Below are positions 24,488-32,789 of a DNA stretch of 64,000 nt, in pieces. Below the pieces are notes generated by a model, which was not told the origin of the DNA, searched no databases, and saw only the letters and a program-made list of their open reading frames with translations. Source of the stretch: an uncultured Prevotellaceae bacterium. GTDB lineage: Bacteria; Bacteroidota; Bacteroidia; Bacteroidales; Bacteroidaceae. The first letter of the stretch is position 1. Each line of letters begins with the position of its first letter. The stretch covers positions 62,001 through 126,000 of the forward strand of contig ONDS01000017.1 in the NCBI GenBank assembly GCA_900316685.1, written 5' to 3'. A program made the translations under genes and the position numbers.

Positions 24488-25243
24488 TCAGTCAAACGCT
24501 GTGCCGTTCCATCTCAGTTTCAGGTCTTTCCCCGTGGCGGAGTCGTTTTCCTTGTCGACAGTATAGACGGTTAGTACGATGTCCTTGCCTTCCTTGGGTA
24601 GGACGACCTCGTAAGTGTCGTAGCTGCTTGCGCGCTGTTCAACCATGGTAGTCAGGGCGGGCTCGGGTGTCATCATGTCGGTGGAGGGGTCGTAGTCGTA
24701 GAACGCCACTAAAAGGTCGGGGTCCTGGCTTTCATATTCCTCTTTTATGAAGGCGGCAAACAGCTTGTGGCCGTTCTTGCGGTTCCAGTAGCACATGTCG
24801 GCATAGTCGCAGTACTCCGTGGGACATACCCTATAGTGGATATAACCGTTGCGCGGACTGTATTCGGCGTCTACCACGCTTGTCTGTGTGGTGGCGCCCG
24901 ATAGATAGTTCTTCACAGCGATGTTGGTATCGAACTGGGGATAGGCCTGGCAGAACGCCATGGCGAACTCCTTGATGCCGGGGGTGGCGCCGCCGTTCAC
25001 TTTGATGGGCTTGCCCGCCCATGCGCTACGGATGGAAGGGATGCCTTTGAGGTCGGCGGAAGTTGTAGTGGACGTTGTGGTAGGGGCTGCTTCTGTAGGT
25101 GCCGCTGCCGTGTTAGGGGCTGCTGCTTCCGTTTTTTCGGTATTGTCACTGGCCACGGCCTTGTCGCCGCTCTTCTGTTTGTCGCATGCCGTCAACAACA
25201 GTCCGGCTGCCACACATAACGATGCAAAAATCTTGGTTTTCAT
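24488..25243 (-). CDS. Uncharacterised lipoprotein
   Basis: 251 residues. Lipoprotein signal with lipobox LLTAC (Cys20). Residues 25-65 are a disordered Ala/Thr/Pro/Glu linker. The folded part (about 66-251) begins LKGIPSIRSAWAGKPI and contains a Cys-rich stretch (YRVCPTEYCDYADMCYW). No family recognised by eye. Its promoter is well formed (25345-25314). Periplasmic or surface exposure expected. Confidence 0.7.
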   Translation of the reverse strand: MKTKIFASLCVAAGLLLTACDKQKSGDKAVASDNTEKTEAAAPNTAAAPTEAAPTTTSTTTSADLKGIPSIRSAWAGKPIKVNGGATPGIKEFAMAFCQAYPQFDTNIAVKNYLSGATTQTSVVDAEYSPRNGYIHYRVCPTEYCDYADMCYWNRKNGHKLFAAFIKEEYESQDPDLLVAFYDYDPSTDMMTPEPALTTMVEQRASSYDTYEVVLPKEGKDIVLTVYTVDKENDSATGKDLKLRWNGTAFD

Positions 25244-25313
25244 ATCTTCGAGGTTTTAGTTTTTTTCATTCAACTTCAGTAAGCTTCGGTTGTCTTCTTA
25301 TTCCTTTATGCTG

Positions 25314-25345
25314 CAAAGATAGTGCAAGGCGAGTGAAAATGCAAA
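25314..25345 (-). promoter_or_regulatory. Promoter of the lipoprotein gene
   Basis: On the minus strand TTTG (25345-25342), 20-bp spacer, TATCTTTG (25321-25314), about 70 nt upstream of the start codon. Confidence 0.65.
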
Positions 25346-25500
25346 TTTATTTGCAATTTTCCGAGCCGCCGCCTATCTTTTCTAAAAATGACCCTGTTGC
25401 TTGATATTGGCAAAATCTATGGTGTTTTTTGACTTTTTGTCTATTGACTTCCAGAAAAAAAAGTATATTTGCAATCGAGAAACCCCAAAAGAAAAAACTA

Positions 25501-25851
25501 TGATTTATACCGCTAAAAAATTATTCCATACCCTGATGGCTCCGCCAAGGGTAAAAGCCGCCTACTGGCAGCATGTGTTGATGATGATGTTGATGCTGAT
25601 GTGCGTGACGAAGGGCTCGGCGTAGACGTTCGAATACCCCGAGCTTTTTTGTCTACGACAACAAGACAAGAGTGATGAGGACGGTATGGCCCGAGGATAT
25701 CGGTGCACTCTACGACGGCGACGGACTGAGTGTGTTCTTCCTGCCTCGGCAGGGAAAAGACATCAAGGTGTCGGCGGCCGGCGGGGGTGAGCGATGGGAT
25801 GAGGTGCTGGAATGGGACGGCTACCTGTTCGTTCCCAACGAGGCACCGTGA
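25501..25851 (+). pseudogene. Broken gene for a small secreted protein
   Basis: ATG 25501 opens a frame for a basic N-terminus and hydrophobic stretch (VLMMMLMLMCVTKGSA) that looks like a signal peptide, then meets TAG at 25623. Reading that codon as CAG would give GSAQTFEYPEL. After a run of six T (25635-25640) the downstream codons continue in the next frame as FVYDNKTRVMRTVWPEDIG to FVPNEAP, stop at 25849. Removing one T restores one frame. So one nonsense change and one homopolymer slip separate this from an intact gene of about 115 codons. A TATATTTG -7 box lies at 25464-25471. Confidence 0.55.
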
Positions 25852-25973
25852 TATGCTACTAAAGTTGGTATCTTGTTTTACCATGCTATGATTACCACCC
25901 CTGTGCGTGAGGTGTATCTCTTGCTCCCTTCACCCTTTTTTGTAACTTTTTTGGATATTTTTCTTGCAAAATG

Positions 25974-26004
25974 TTTGTTAAACGAAAATAATATTATAAT
26001 TTTG
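25974..26004 (+). promoter_or_regulatory. Promoter of the Phe/Tyr biosynthesis operon
   Basis: TTTG at 25974-25977, 19-bp spacer, TAATTTTG at 25997-26004. Transcription would start near 26010, about 17 nt before the leader peptide. Confidence 0.75.
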
Positions 26005-26026
26005 CAGCCAAATCATATATTTATAC

Positions 26027-26089
26027 ATGATGAGAACTTACAATGCATACTTTTACGGCTTCTATTTTTACTTTGCAAGCAAATTGTGA
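26027..26089 (+). CDS. Phe/Tyr-rich leader peptide
   Basis: A 20-codon reading frame (ATG 26027, TGA 26087-26089) placed between the promoter and the attenuator hairpins. Nine codons are aromatic (five Tyr, four Phe), eight of them clustered in YFYGFYFYF. It is the sensing element of ribosome-mediated attenuation: shortage of charged tRNA-Phe or tRNA-Tyr should stall the ribosome in this cluster. The stop codon lies inside the first strand of the antiterminator, exactly as in enterobacterial trp, phe and his leaders. The tandem ATGATG at the start leaves the first or second codon as initiator. The peptide itself probably has no function after synthesis. Confidence 0.85.
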   Translation: MMRTYNAYFYGFYFYFASKL

Positions 26090-26168
26090 AGCGGGAAGTT
26101 GCATATACACTCTAAAGACAAACATAAACCCATTCATCCCGCTTCACTTTAGGTGAGCGGGTTTTTTT
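26086..26168 (+). promoter_or_regulatory. Transcription attenuator of the Phe/Tyr operon
   Basis: Segment 2, GTGAAGCGGGA (26086-26096), is perfectly complementary (11 bp) to segment 3, TCCCGCTTCAC (26137-26147). Segment 3 also pairs with segment 4, GTGAGCGGG (26153-26161), followed by seven T (26162-26168), which is an intrinsic terminator with one bulged base. Segment 2 contains the leader peptide stop codon. A ribosome stalled on Phe/Tyr codons leaves 2 free to pair with 3 and the terminator cannot form; a ribosome reaching the stop covers 2, and 3:4 terminates. The pheA start codon is only three bases after the T-run. Confidence 0.85.
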
Positions 26169-26171
26169 ATT

Positions 26172-27014
26172 ATGAAACGAATAGCAATACAGGGAACCAT
26201 CGGGTCGTTCCACGACATAGCGGCGCACCAGTACTTCAAGGGCGAACAGATACAGCTCATCTGCTGCTCCACCTTCGAACAGGTGTTCGAGAACATCAAA
26301 CGCGACCCTACGGTCATCGGAATGATGGCTATCGAGAATACCATCGCGGGAAGCCTGCTCCACAACTACGAGCTGCTCCGTGCCTCGGGCACCACCATCG
26401 TGGGCGAGCATAAACTGCACATACGCCATGCCATCTGTTGCCTGCCCGACGACTCATGGGAGACCATCCAAGAGGTGCATTCCCATCCCGTGGCGCTCAT
26501 GCAGTGCCGGGGCTTCCTGGCCAACCATCCGCAACTCAAGGCCGTGGAACATGAAGATACGGCGGGTGCCGCAGAGATGATACATCGGCTGGATGCGAGA
26601 GGGTGGGCCGCCATTTGCCACGCCGAGGCCGCCGCACTCTATGGCATGAAGGTGCTTGAGGACTCCATCGAGGACAACAAACACAACTTCACCCGCTTCC
26701 TTGTGGTGTGCGACACACGCAAGGCCGACTTCCTCCGTCCGTTGGAGAAAGCCAACAAGGCCAGCTTGGTGTTCTCGTTGCCCCACGAAGAGGGGTCGCT
26801 CTCCAAGGTGCTCACCATCCTCTCGTTCTACAACATCAACCTGACCAAGATACAGTCGTTGCCGGTCATCGGCCATGAGTGGGAATACATGTTCTATGTG
26901 GATGTGACATACGACAACCTGACCCGCTACCGCCAGAGCATCGACGCCATCATACCATTGACCAAGGAACTAACCATTATCGGAGAATATGAAATCGGAC
27001 AACAAACCTATTGA
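26172..27014 (+). CDS. pheA: Prephenate dehydratase
   Basis: 280 residues. Converts prephenate to phenylpyruvate, the Phe branch point. The PDT domain (1-185) has AIENTIAGSLLHNYELL, and the catalytic TRF motif in HNFTRFLVV. An ACT domain (about 198-275; SLSKVLTILSFYNINLTKIQSLPV) should bind Phe for feedback inhibition, although the classic ESRP motif reads QSLP. No chorismate mutase domain is attached; that activity is in the DAHP synthase fusion downstream. First gene of the operon behind the attenuator; its end overlaps the aminotransferase start by 26 nt. Confidence 0.93.
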   Translation: MKRIAIQGTIGSFHDIAAHQYFKGEQIQLICCSTFEQVFENIKRDPTVIGMMAIENTIAGSLLHNYELLRASGTTIVGEHKLHIRHAICCLPDDSWETIQEVHSHPVALMQCRGFLANHPQLKAVEHEDTAGAAEMIHRLDARGWAAICHAEAAALYGMKVLEDSIEDNKHNFTRFLVVCDTRKADFLRPLEKANKASLVFSLPHEEGSLSKVLTILSFYNINLTKIQSLPVIGHEWEYMFYVDVTYDNLTRYRQSIDAIIPLTKELTIIGEYEIGQQTY

Positions 27015-28176
27015 GATACAACCCGCTGACCGGCTCGGTCTGGTGAGCGAATACTATTTCTCACGCAAATTAAAAGAGGTGGCTGAACTCAACCGACAGG
27101 GGCGCGACATCATCAGCTTGGCCATCGGCAGTCCCGACATGCCGCCCTCGCCGCAGACCATCAAGCGCCTGTGCGAGGTGGCCAGCCAACCCGACACCCA
27201 CGGCTACCAACCCACCATGGGCACACCGGAGCTGCGCGAGGCCATGGCGTATTTCTACAACAGATGGTATCAGGTGACGCTCGACCCCGCCAAGGAGATT
27301 CTGCCGCTCATCGGTTCGAAAGAGGGCATACTGCATGTCACCCTGGCCTTCGCCAACCCCGGCGACAAGGTGCTCGTGCCTAACCCGGGCTATCCCACTT
27401 ACACCTCGCTGAGCAAACTGCTCGGCACACAGGTGGTGAACTACGACCTGTTGGAGCACGACGGGTGGCAACCCGACTTTGAGCAGTTGGAGAACATGGA
27501 CCTGACGGGAGTGAAGCTGTTGTGGACCAACTATCCCAACATGCCCACCGGAGGCAGGGCGCGCCGACAGACCTATGAGCGGCTGGTACGTTTCGCGCAG
27601 AACCATGGCATCGTGGTAGTGAACGACAATCCCTATTCCTTCATCCTCAACGAGACACCACTCTCGCTGCTGCAAGTGGACGGAGCCAAGGATTGCTGCA
27701 TTGAGTTCAACTCGATGTCGAAGAGCCACAACATGCCGGGATGGCGCGTGGGTATGTGCGCCACCAACGAACGATTCATCTCGTGGATACTCAAGGTGAA
27801 AAGCAATATCGACTCGGGTACCTTCCGCGGCATACAATTAGCGGCTGCTGAGGCTTACCACAACGAGGCGGAGTGGCACCGCATGGCTAACATCGACACC
27901 TACCGTCGCCGCCGACAGTTAGCCGAGCAGATCATGACCACCCTGGGTTGTTCCTACGACCCCGACCAGGTGGGCATGTTCCTCTGGGGACGCATTCCCG
28001 ACCGTTACGCCAACGCCGAGCTCCTCACCGAGCGGGTGCTCCACGAAGCACGGGTGTTCATCACTCCGGGATTCATTTTCGGGTCGCGTGGCGAGCGCTA
28101 CATACGCATCTCGCTCTGTGCCAAGGATGACAAGATAGCCGAGGCATTGAAGAGAATCCGGAATGTTGAATTTTGA
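26989..28176 (+). CDS. Class I/II PLP aminotransferase, probably aromatic
   Basis: 395 residues. Fold type I aminotransferase with the substrate-binding Asn/Tyr segment (NYPNMPTGGRA, VVNDNPYSFI) and the PLP lysine in SMSKSHNMPGWRVGM. Related to aspartate/LL-diaminopimelate-type aminotransferases. Its position between prephenate dehydratase and DAHP synthase, with start codon inside the pheA 3' end, indicates transamination of phenylpyruvate and hydroxyphenylpyruvate to Phe and Tyr. Specificity is inferred from context. Confidence 0.88.
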   Translation: MKSDNKPIEIQPADRLGLVSEYYFSRKLKEVAELNRQGRDIISLAIGSPDMPPSPQTIKRLCEVASQPDTHGYQPTMGTPELREAMAYFYNRWYQVTLDPAKEILPLIGSKEGILHVTLAFANPGDKVLVPNPGYPTYTSLSKLLGTQVVNYDLLEHDGWQPDFEQLENMDLTGVKLLWTNYPNMPTGGRARRQTYERLVRFAQNHGIVVVNDNPYSFILNETPLSLLQVDGAKDCCIEFNSMSKSHNMPGWRVGMCATNERFISWILKVKSNIDSGTFRGIQLAAAEAYHNEAEWHRMANIDTYRRRRQLAEQIMTTLGCSYDPDQVGMFLWGRIPDRYANAELLTERVLHEARVFITPGFIFGSRGERYIRISLCAKDDKIAEALKRIRNVEF

Positions 28177-28447
28177 ATGTTGAGTTTTGAATGTTGAATG
28201 ATCGCCTACGGCGATGAAGAATTAAGAATTGACAATTAAAAGTTGTTCAAGTTCCTGATGTTATGAAGATAAAGGAAGAAAAAGGAAGATAACCGCTCTT
28301 CCGCGGTGAAAATGTAGGACAATACCTTCCCCTAAAGTGATGATGGGGTATGGACTATCGTCTTTTATCTTCTTCTAACTTCTTTTTACTCCTTTTACCT
28401 CCTAACAACTGGAGCTTGCGAAAGTTGAATTAAGATACAAGGATATT
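28177..28447. other. Intra-operon spacer with low-complexity repeats and a small palindrome
   Basis: 28170-28245 has TTGAATGTTGA-type words interrupted by the palindrome ATCGCCTACGGCGAT (28200-28214); a similar unit occurs upstream of folD (38519-38533). No leader peptide rich in aromatic codons was found here. Confidence 0.5.
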
Positions 28448-29512
28448 ATGGAACTTGAAATCAAGCCAATCAGCCTGCCCAGCGACAATGAACGTCCCTT
28501 CGTGATTGCAGGCCCCTGCTCGGCCGAAACGGAAGAGCAAGTGATGACCACGGCAAAGCAACTTGCCTCAAAAGGATGCCACAACTTCAGGGCGGGTGTG
28601 TGGAAACCGCGCACCAAACCCGGTGGATTCGAAGGACATGGTGAGAAGGCGCTGCCTTGGTTGCAGCGCGTGAAGAAAGAGACGGGCATGCTTGTGGCCA
28701 CCGAGGTGGCTACACCCGAACATGTGGAGCTGGCACTCAAATACGGCATCGACATACTCTGGGTGGGGGCACGTACGTCGGCCAACCCCTTCGCCATGCA
28801 GGCTCTCGCCGATGCCCTGCGCGGATGCCAGTTGCCAGTGTTTGTGAAAAACCCCGTCAACCCTGATCTCGAACTGTGGATAGGGGCGCTCGAACGACTC
28901 AACCAGGCGGGCATCACACACCTCGGAGCCATACACCGGGGCTTTTCCAGCTACGACAAGAAGATATACCGCAACTTGCCTATGTGGCAGATTCCTATCG
29001 AGTTGCGCCGGCGTATCCCCGAACTGCCCATCATCTGCGACCCCAGCCATATCGGCGGCAAGCGCGAATTGGTGGCGCCTCTCTGTCAGCAGGCCCTCGA
29101 CCTGGGTGCCGACGGACTGATCGTGGAGAGCCATTGCGACCCCGACAAGGCATGGAGCGACGCCTCGCAACAGGTCACTCCCGATGTACTCGACTATATA
29201 CTTTCGCTCCTCGTCATCCGCGATGAAACGGTGACCACCGAGGGTATCCACGAACTGCGCAAGCAGATCGACGAACTCGACAACCAGCTCATGAACCTGC
29301 TGGCCAAGCGCATGAGGGTGTGTCGTGAGATAGGGCAATACAAGAAGGAACACAACATGACGGTGTTGCAGCACGCCCGCTACAGTGAGATTCTCGACAA
29401 ACGAGGGGCACAGGGCTCGCTCTGCGGCATGGGTACTGAGTTCGTGAAGAAAATCTTTGAAAACGTACACGAAGAGAGCGTGCGCCAACAGATGGAAATC
29501 ATCAATCAGTAA
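28448..29512 (+). CDS. Bifunctional DAHP synthase/chorismate mutase
   Basis: 354 residues. The N-terminal domain (about 1-260) is a KDSA-like class I DAHP synthase (FVIAGPCSAETEEQV, GVWKPRTKPGGFEGHG, IICDPSHIGGKREL, GLIVESHCDPD), the first step of the shikimate pathway. The C-terminal domain (about 265-354) is an AroQ chorismate mutase (LRKQIDELDNQLMNLLAKRM, CREIGQYKKEHNM). Such fusions occur in Bacteroidetes and some Firmicutes, where the mutase domain also serves feedback control. It supplies prephenate for the dehydratase and dehydrogenase on either side. Confidence 0.93.
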   Translation: MELEIKPISLPSDNERPFVIAGPCSAETEEQVMTTAKQLASKGCHNFRAGVWKPRTKPGGFEGHGEKALPWLQRVKKETGMLVATEVATPEHVELALKYGIDILWVGARTSANPFAMQALADALRGCQLPVFVKNPVNPDLELWIGALERLNQAGITHLGAIHRGFSSYDKKIYRNLPMWQIPIELRRRIPELPIICDPSHIGGKRELVAPLCQQALDLGADGLIVESHCDPDKAWSDASQQVTPDVLDYILSLLVIRDETVTTEGIHELRKQIDELDNQLMNLLAKRMRVCREIGQYKKEHNMTVLQHARYSEILDKRGAQGSLCGMGTEFVKKIFENVHEESVRQQMEIINQ

Positions 29513-29531
29513 GAAAGAGCCCCCTTCCCAT

Positions 29532-29588
29532 CCCTCTCCGAGGGAGGGCTGAGATACCATAAGGTAACCATTCTCCCCCTCGGGGGAG
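29532..29588. repeat. Two G/C-rich palindromes between DAHP synthase and prephenate dehydrogenase genes
   Basis: CCCTCTCCGAGGGAGGGC (29532-29549) and CTCCCCCTCGGGGGAG (29573-29588), resembling the G-rich dispersed elements. They might reduce read-through into the last operon gene. Confidence 0.5.
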
Positions 29589-29619
29589 TTAGTGAAGGCT
29601 ATTAAATAATAATACGAAT

Positions 29620-30414
29620 ATGAAAATCCTGGTATTAGGTGCCGGCAAGATGGGAAGTTTCTTCCTCGACCTGCTGAGCTTCGAACATGAGACGGCGGTC
29701 TACGAAAAAGACCCCAAACGAATGCGTTTCACCTACAACACGCAGCGGTTCACCAGCCTCGACGAGATCAAGGCTTTCCAGCCCGAACTGGTCATCAACG
29801 CCGTGACCGTGAAATACACCATCGCTGCCTTCAACGAGGTGTTGCCATATCTGCCACACGACTGCATCATCAGCGACATCGCATCGGTGAAAACCGGACT
29901 GAAAGATTATTACGAGCAGACGGGAAGGCGATATGTGTCTTCTCACCCGATGTTCGGACCCACCTTCGCCAACCTGCAACAGCTCTCCGAAGAGAATGCC
30001 ATCATCATCACCGAAGGCGACTACATGGGGCGCATTTTCTTCAAGGACCTTTATTCGCGGTTGGGACTGAACATCTACGAATACGACTTCGAGGAGCACG
30101 ACCGCACCGTGGCCTACTCGCTCAGCATACCTTTCGTGTCGACTTTCGTCTTCGCCGCCGTCATGAAGCATCAGGATGCACCGGGCACCACCTTCAAACG
30201 CCATATGCGCATAGCCAAGGGAGTGCTCAACGAGGATGATTTCCTCTTGCAGGAGGTGCTCTTCAACCCCTACACCTCAGGACAGGTGGCGCAAATACGC
30301 ACAGAACTGAAACAACTGCTTGAAATCATCGACAACAAGGATGCCGAGGGCATGGCGGCCTACCTGAAGAAGATTCGTGACAATGTGCGTCGCGACATAG
30401 AAATCAAACGCTGA
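29620..30414 (+). CDS. tyrA: Prephenate dehydrogenase
   Basis: 264 residues. NAD-binding GAGKMGSF at the N-terminus, then ISDIASVKTGL and SSHPMFGPTFANL, the prephenate dehydrogenase signature containing the catalytic His. Catalyses oxidative decarboxylation of prephenate to 4-hydroxyphenylpyruvate, the Tyr branch. No ACT domain, so feedback control is not obvious. It completes the pheA-aminotransferase-DAHPS/CM-tyrA set, matching a leader peptide that senses both Phe and Tyr. Confidence 0.92.
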   Translation: MKILVLGAGKMGSFFLDLLSFEHETAVYEKDPKRMRFTYNTQRFTSLDEIKAFQPELVINAVTVKYTIAAFNEVLPYLPHDCIISDIASVKTGLKDYYEQTGRRYVSSHPMFGPTFANLQQLSEENAIIITEGDYMGRIFFKDLYSRLGLNIYEYDFEEHDRTVAYSLSIPFVSTFVFAAVMKHQDAPGTTFKRHMRIAKGVLNEDDFLLQEVLFNPYTSGQVAQIRTELKQLLEIIDNKDAEGMAAYLKKIRDNVRRDIEIKR

Positions 30415-30429
30415 CCCCGACTCACACTT

Positions 30430-31365
30430 ATGCCTTCCTCCAAACGCGCTTGGGCGCATATCGTGGCTTTCGTCACCGTGGCCATCTGGGGCACCACCTT
30501 CGTAAGTACCAAGGTGCTGCTCCTGCACGGGCTCACCCCGGCGTGGATCTTCACGCTGCGCTTCGCCATGGCTTATGTGCTGCTGGCCGCTCTCACACCG
30601 CTCATACGGCATAGGCATGGCTCACCACGACACCCGCGTCCCTTCACAATGGGGGAGCGCCTGAAGGGGGAACTGCTGATGCTGGCGCTGGGTGTGACCG
30701 GAGGATCGCTTTATTTCTTAGCGGAGAACGAGGCCCTCAACTACACCACCGCCACGAACACCTCGCTCATCGTATGCTCATGCCCGCTCTTTGCCATGCT
30801 CACCATCGCGGTGGTATATCGCGATGAGCGGATACGGCGCATGCAACTCATTGGCTCGCTCATCGCACTGATGGGTATGGCGGCGGTGGTGCTCAACGGT
30901 CATTTCGTGCTACATCTCTCGCCTGTGGGCGATGCCCTGGCCTTCGCGGCCTGCTTGGCATGGGCGTTCTATTCGCTGCTGATGAAGAAGGCACTCCTGC
31001 TCTATGACATCGTCCATATCACACGTAAGGTGTTCTTCTACGGACTGCTCACCGTAGTGCCCTACCTGCTGGTAACAGGACAGCCCCTCAACTGGGCGGC
31101 GCTGCACGAACCGGTGGTGGTGGGCAACCTGCTTTATCTTGGCGTGGTGGCGTCGCTGGTTTGCTTCCTCACATGGAATTGGGTGATGAAACAGTTGGGG
31201 CCGGTAGTGGCCACCAATTGGGTTTACTTCAACCCCATCACCACCATCCTGTTCGCCTGGTGGCTTTTAGGCGAACAGATCACCCCCTTCTTCCTCATGG
31301 GCAGTGGCATGATTCTTTTGGGCATGTATTTGGCCGATAAAACGAAAAACACCGCACGCCAATGA
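30430..31365 (+). CDS. DMT-superfamily (EamA) transporter
   Basis: 311 residues, ten membrane segments arranged as two EamA repeats (AIWGTTFVSTKVLLLHGLTP; FAACLAWAFYSLLMKK). Members export metabolites or amino acids. It begins 15 nt after tyrA and may be transcribed with the aromatic operon, so an aromatic amino acid or precursor is a reasonable guess but not shown. The stop overlaps the next start (ATGA). Confidence 0.85.
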   Translation: MPSSKRAWAHIVAFVTVAIWGTTFVSTKVLLLHGLTPAWIFTLRFAMAYVLLAALTPLIRHRHGSPRHPRPFTMGERLKGELLMLALGVTGGSLYFLAENEALNYTTATNTSLIVCSCPLFAMLTIAVVYRDERIRRMQLIGSLIALMGMAAVVLNGHFVLHLSPVGDALAFAACLAWAFYSLLMKKALLLYDIVHITRKVFFYGLLTVVPYLLVTGQPLNWAALHEPVVVGNLLYLGVVASLVCFLTWNWVMKQLGPVVATNWVYFNPITTILFAWWLLGEQITPFFLMGSGMILLGMYLADKTKNTARQ

Positions 31366-32300
31366 CGATTCTCGGTATGATCATGGCAGCTTGTTTCACC
31401 TTCGTGGAACTGAACTGCGAAAACCTCTTCGACTATCAGCACGACGAGGGCAAGAATGATTATGAGTTTCTGCCCACCTCGGACCGGCGGTGGGATGCCC
31501 AGCGCTATTGGCGTAAGGTGAACGCCTTAGCCCAGGAGATAGTGGCGTGTGGCGGAGAGCAGGAGTGGGAGCTGCCCGATATGGTGGCGCTCTGCGAGGT
31601 GGAGAACGACTCATGTCTGCGCGATCTCACGCGCCGTTCCTTGCTCCGACAGGCTCGATATGAGTACGTCATGACTGAGTCGGGCGACGAGCGGGGCATC
31701 GACGTGGCGCTGCTCTATTCTCCTTTTTCCTTCCAACTCATCTGCTACGACTCGTTTACTGTCGAACCGGTAGGCGACAAACATCCTACGCGCGACATAC
31801 TCTATGCCGAGGGACTGACCATCCGTGGCGATACACTCCATGTGCTGGTGGTGCATGCACCCAGTAGGGTGGGAGGGGCAGCCAACAAGGAATACCGCCT
31901 TAGGGTGGCGGCACGGGTCAATTCAGTCGTCGACTCACTGCGCCTCTGCCATGACGACCCGCACATCATCGTGGCGGGCGACTTCAACGACTATGCCGAC
32001 GACCCGGCGCCCGTCTCGTTGCGAGAGCATGGATTGGTGCATATATCCAAAAATGCCCAAGGCTCCCATGGAGCCAAGGGCACCTATAAGTTCCAAGGCA
32101 AGTGGGGCAGTCTTGACCATCTCTTCGCCAGCGCGCCATTGGCCGCCTGTCTGAAGGAATGCTTCATCTTCGACGTACCTTTCCTGCTTGCCGACGACAA
32201 GAAGTATGGGGGCGTGCAACCCAAGCGCACCTATGTGGGCAAGCGCCATCAGCGGGGCTTCAGCGACCATCTGCCCCTCGTGGCGAGATTTGAGTTTTGA
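31362..32300 (+). CDS. Endonuclease/exonuclease/phosphatase-family protein
   Basis: 312 residues. EEP-fold motifs in order: FVELNCENLFDY, VALCEVEND (metal-binding Glu), HAPSRVGG, IIVAGDFNDY, GSLDHLFAS and FSDHLPLVARFEF (catalytic His). All metal and catalytic residues are present. The N-terminal ILGMIMAACF could be a short membrane or lipoprotein signal. Substrate unknown: nucleic acid, phosphoinositide or sphingomyelin-type phosphodiesters are all possible. Translationally coupled to the upstream transporter. Confidence 0.82.
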   Translation: MTILGMIMAACFTFVELNCENLFDYQHDEGKNDYEFLPTSDRRWDAQRYWRKVNALAQEIVACGGEQEWELPDMVALCEVENDSCLRDLTRRSLLRQARYEYVMTESGDERGIDVALLYSPFSFQLICYDSFTVEPVGDKHPTRDILYAEGLTIRGDTLHVLVVHAPSRVGGAANKEYRLRVAARVNSVVDSLRLCHDDPHIIVAGDFNDYADDPAPVSLREHGLVHISKNAQGSHGAKGTYKFQGKWGSLDHLFASAPLAACLKECFIFDVPFLLADDKKYGGVQPKRTYVGKRHQRGFSDHLPLVARFEF

Positions 32301-32420
32301 ATGTTGAGTGTTGAGTGTTGAGTGTTTAGTGTTGAGTGTTTAGTGTTGAGTGTTGAGTGTTGAGTGTTTAGTGTTGAGTGTTTAGTGTTGAGTGTTTAGT
32401 GTTGAGTGTTGATTGTTGAT
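32301..32420. repeat. Tandem array of 7-nt units GTTGAGT/GTTTAGT
   Basis: Starts right after the EEP stop codon and contains about 16 units mixing two variants. Two diverged units (GTTGATT) close it. It belongs to a group of heptad-like low-complexity sequences seen between genes throughout the window (also 33770-33805, 41768-41790, 42193-42223). Confidence 0.85.
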
Positions 32421-32789
32421 TGACCTAAGCACACCCTTCCTTTATGAGGGGCGGGTTGGGTGATGAGTGTTGGGTTGCTGTAGGGGCGGTGCCGGCGTGC
32501 CCGCCCGCTCAATCACGGATTAATCGAGAGATGGCATTGCCCCTGCGCTGGTTGTTGATCGATTTGAAACTTTTACCTTATAGTCTTTAATAGCCTGGGG
32601 GAATAGGTATTTTCTCTTCTCCTCAATATTTTTTTTCTTGGAAAACTACAAAATCCTCAAAATCTTGATGTCAAATAGGGGGGATGCCATTTGTGGCTTC
32701 CCCCCTAACGTGAAATTCGTTGTCGTGAAAAATCCGTTGTTAAGAGAATTCGTTTAATTAGTGAAATCCGTTGTTGTGTCCCCGCAGTC
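32421..32789. other. Intergenic region with a TGTAGGGGCGG element
   Basis: 32476-32508 is a TGTAGGGGCGGTGCC...GCCCGCCCG element. 32705-32780 contains three diverged copies of GTGAAATTCGTTGT/GTGAAATCCGTTGT words. No gene seen. Confidence 0.55.

Noticed and set aside
25873-26115. 80-codon plus-strand frame before pheA
   Set aside because: It spans the operon promoter and overlaps the leader peptide in another frame; the promoter, leader and attenuator explain the region better.
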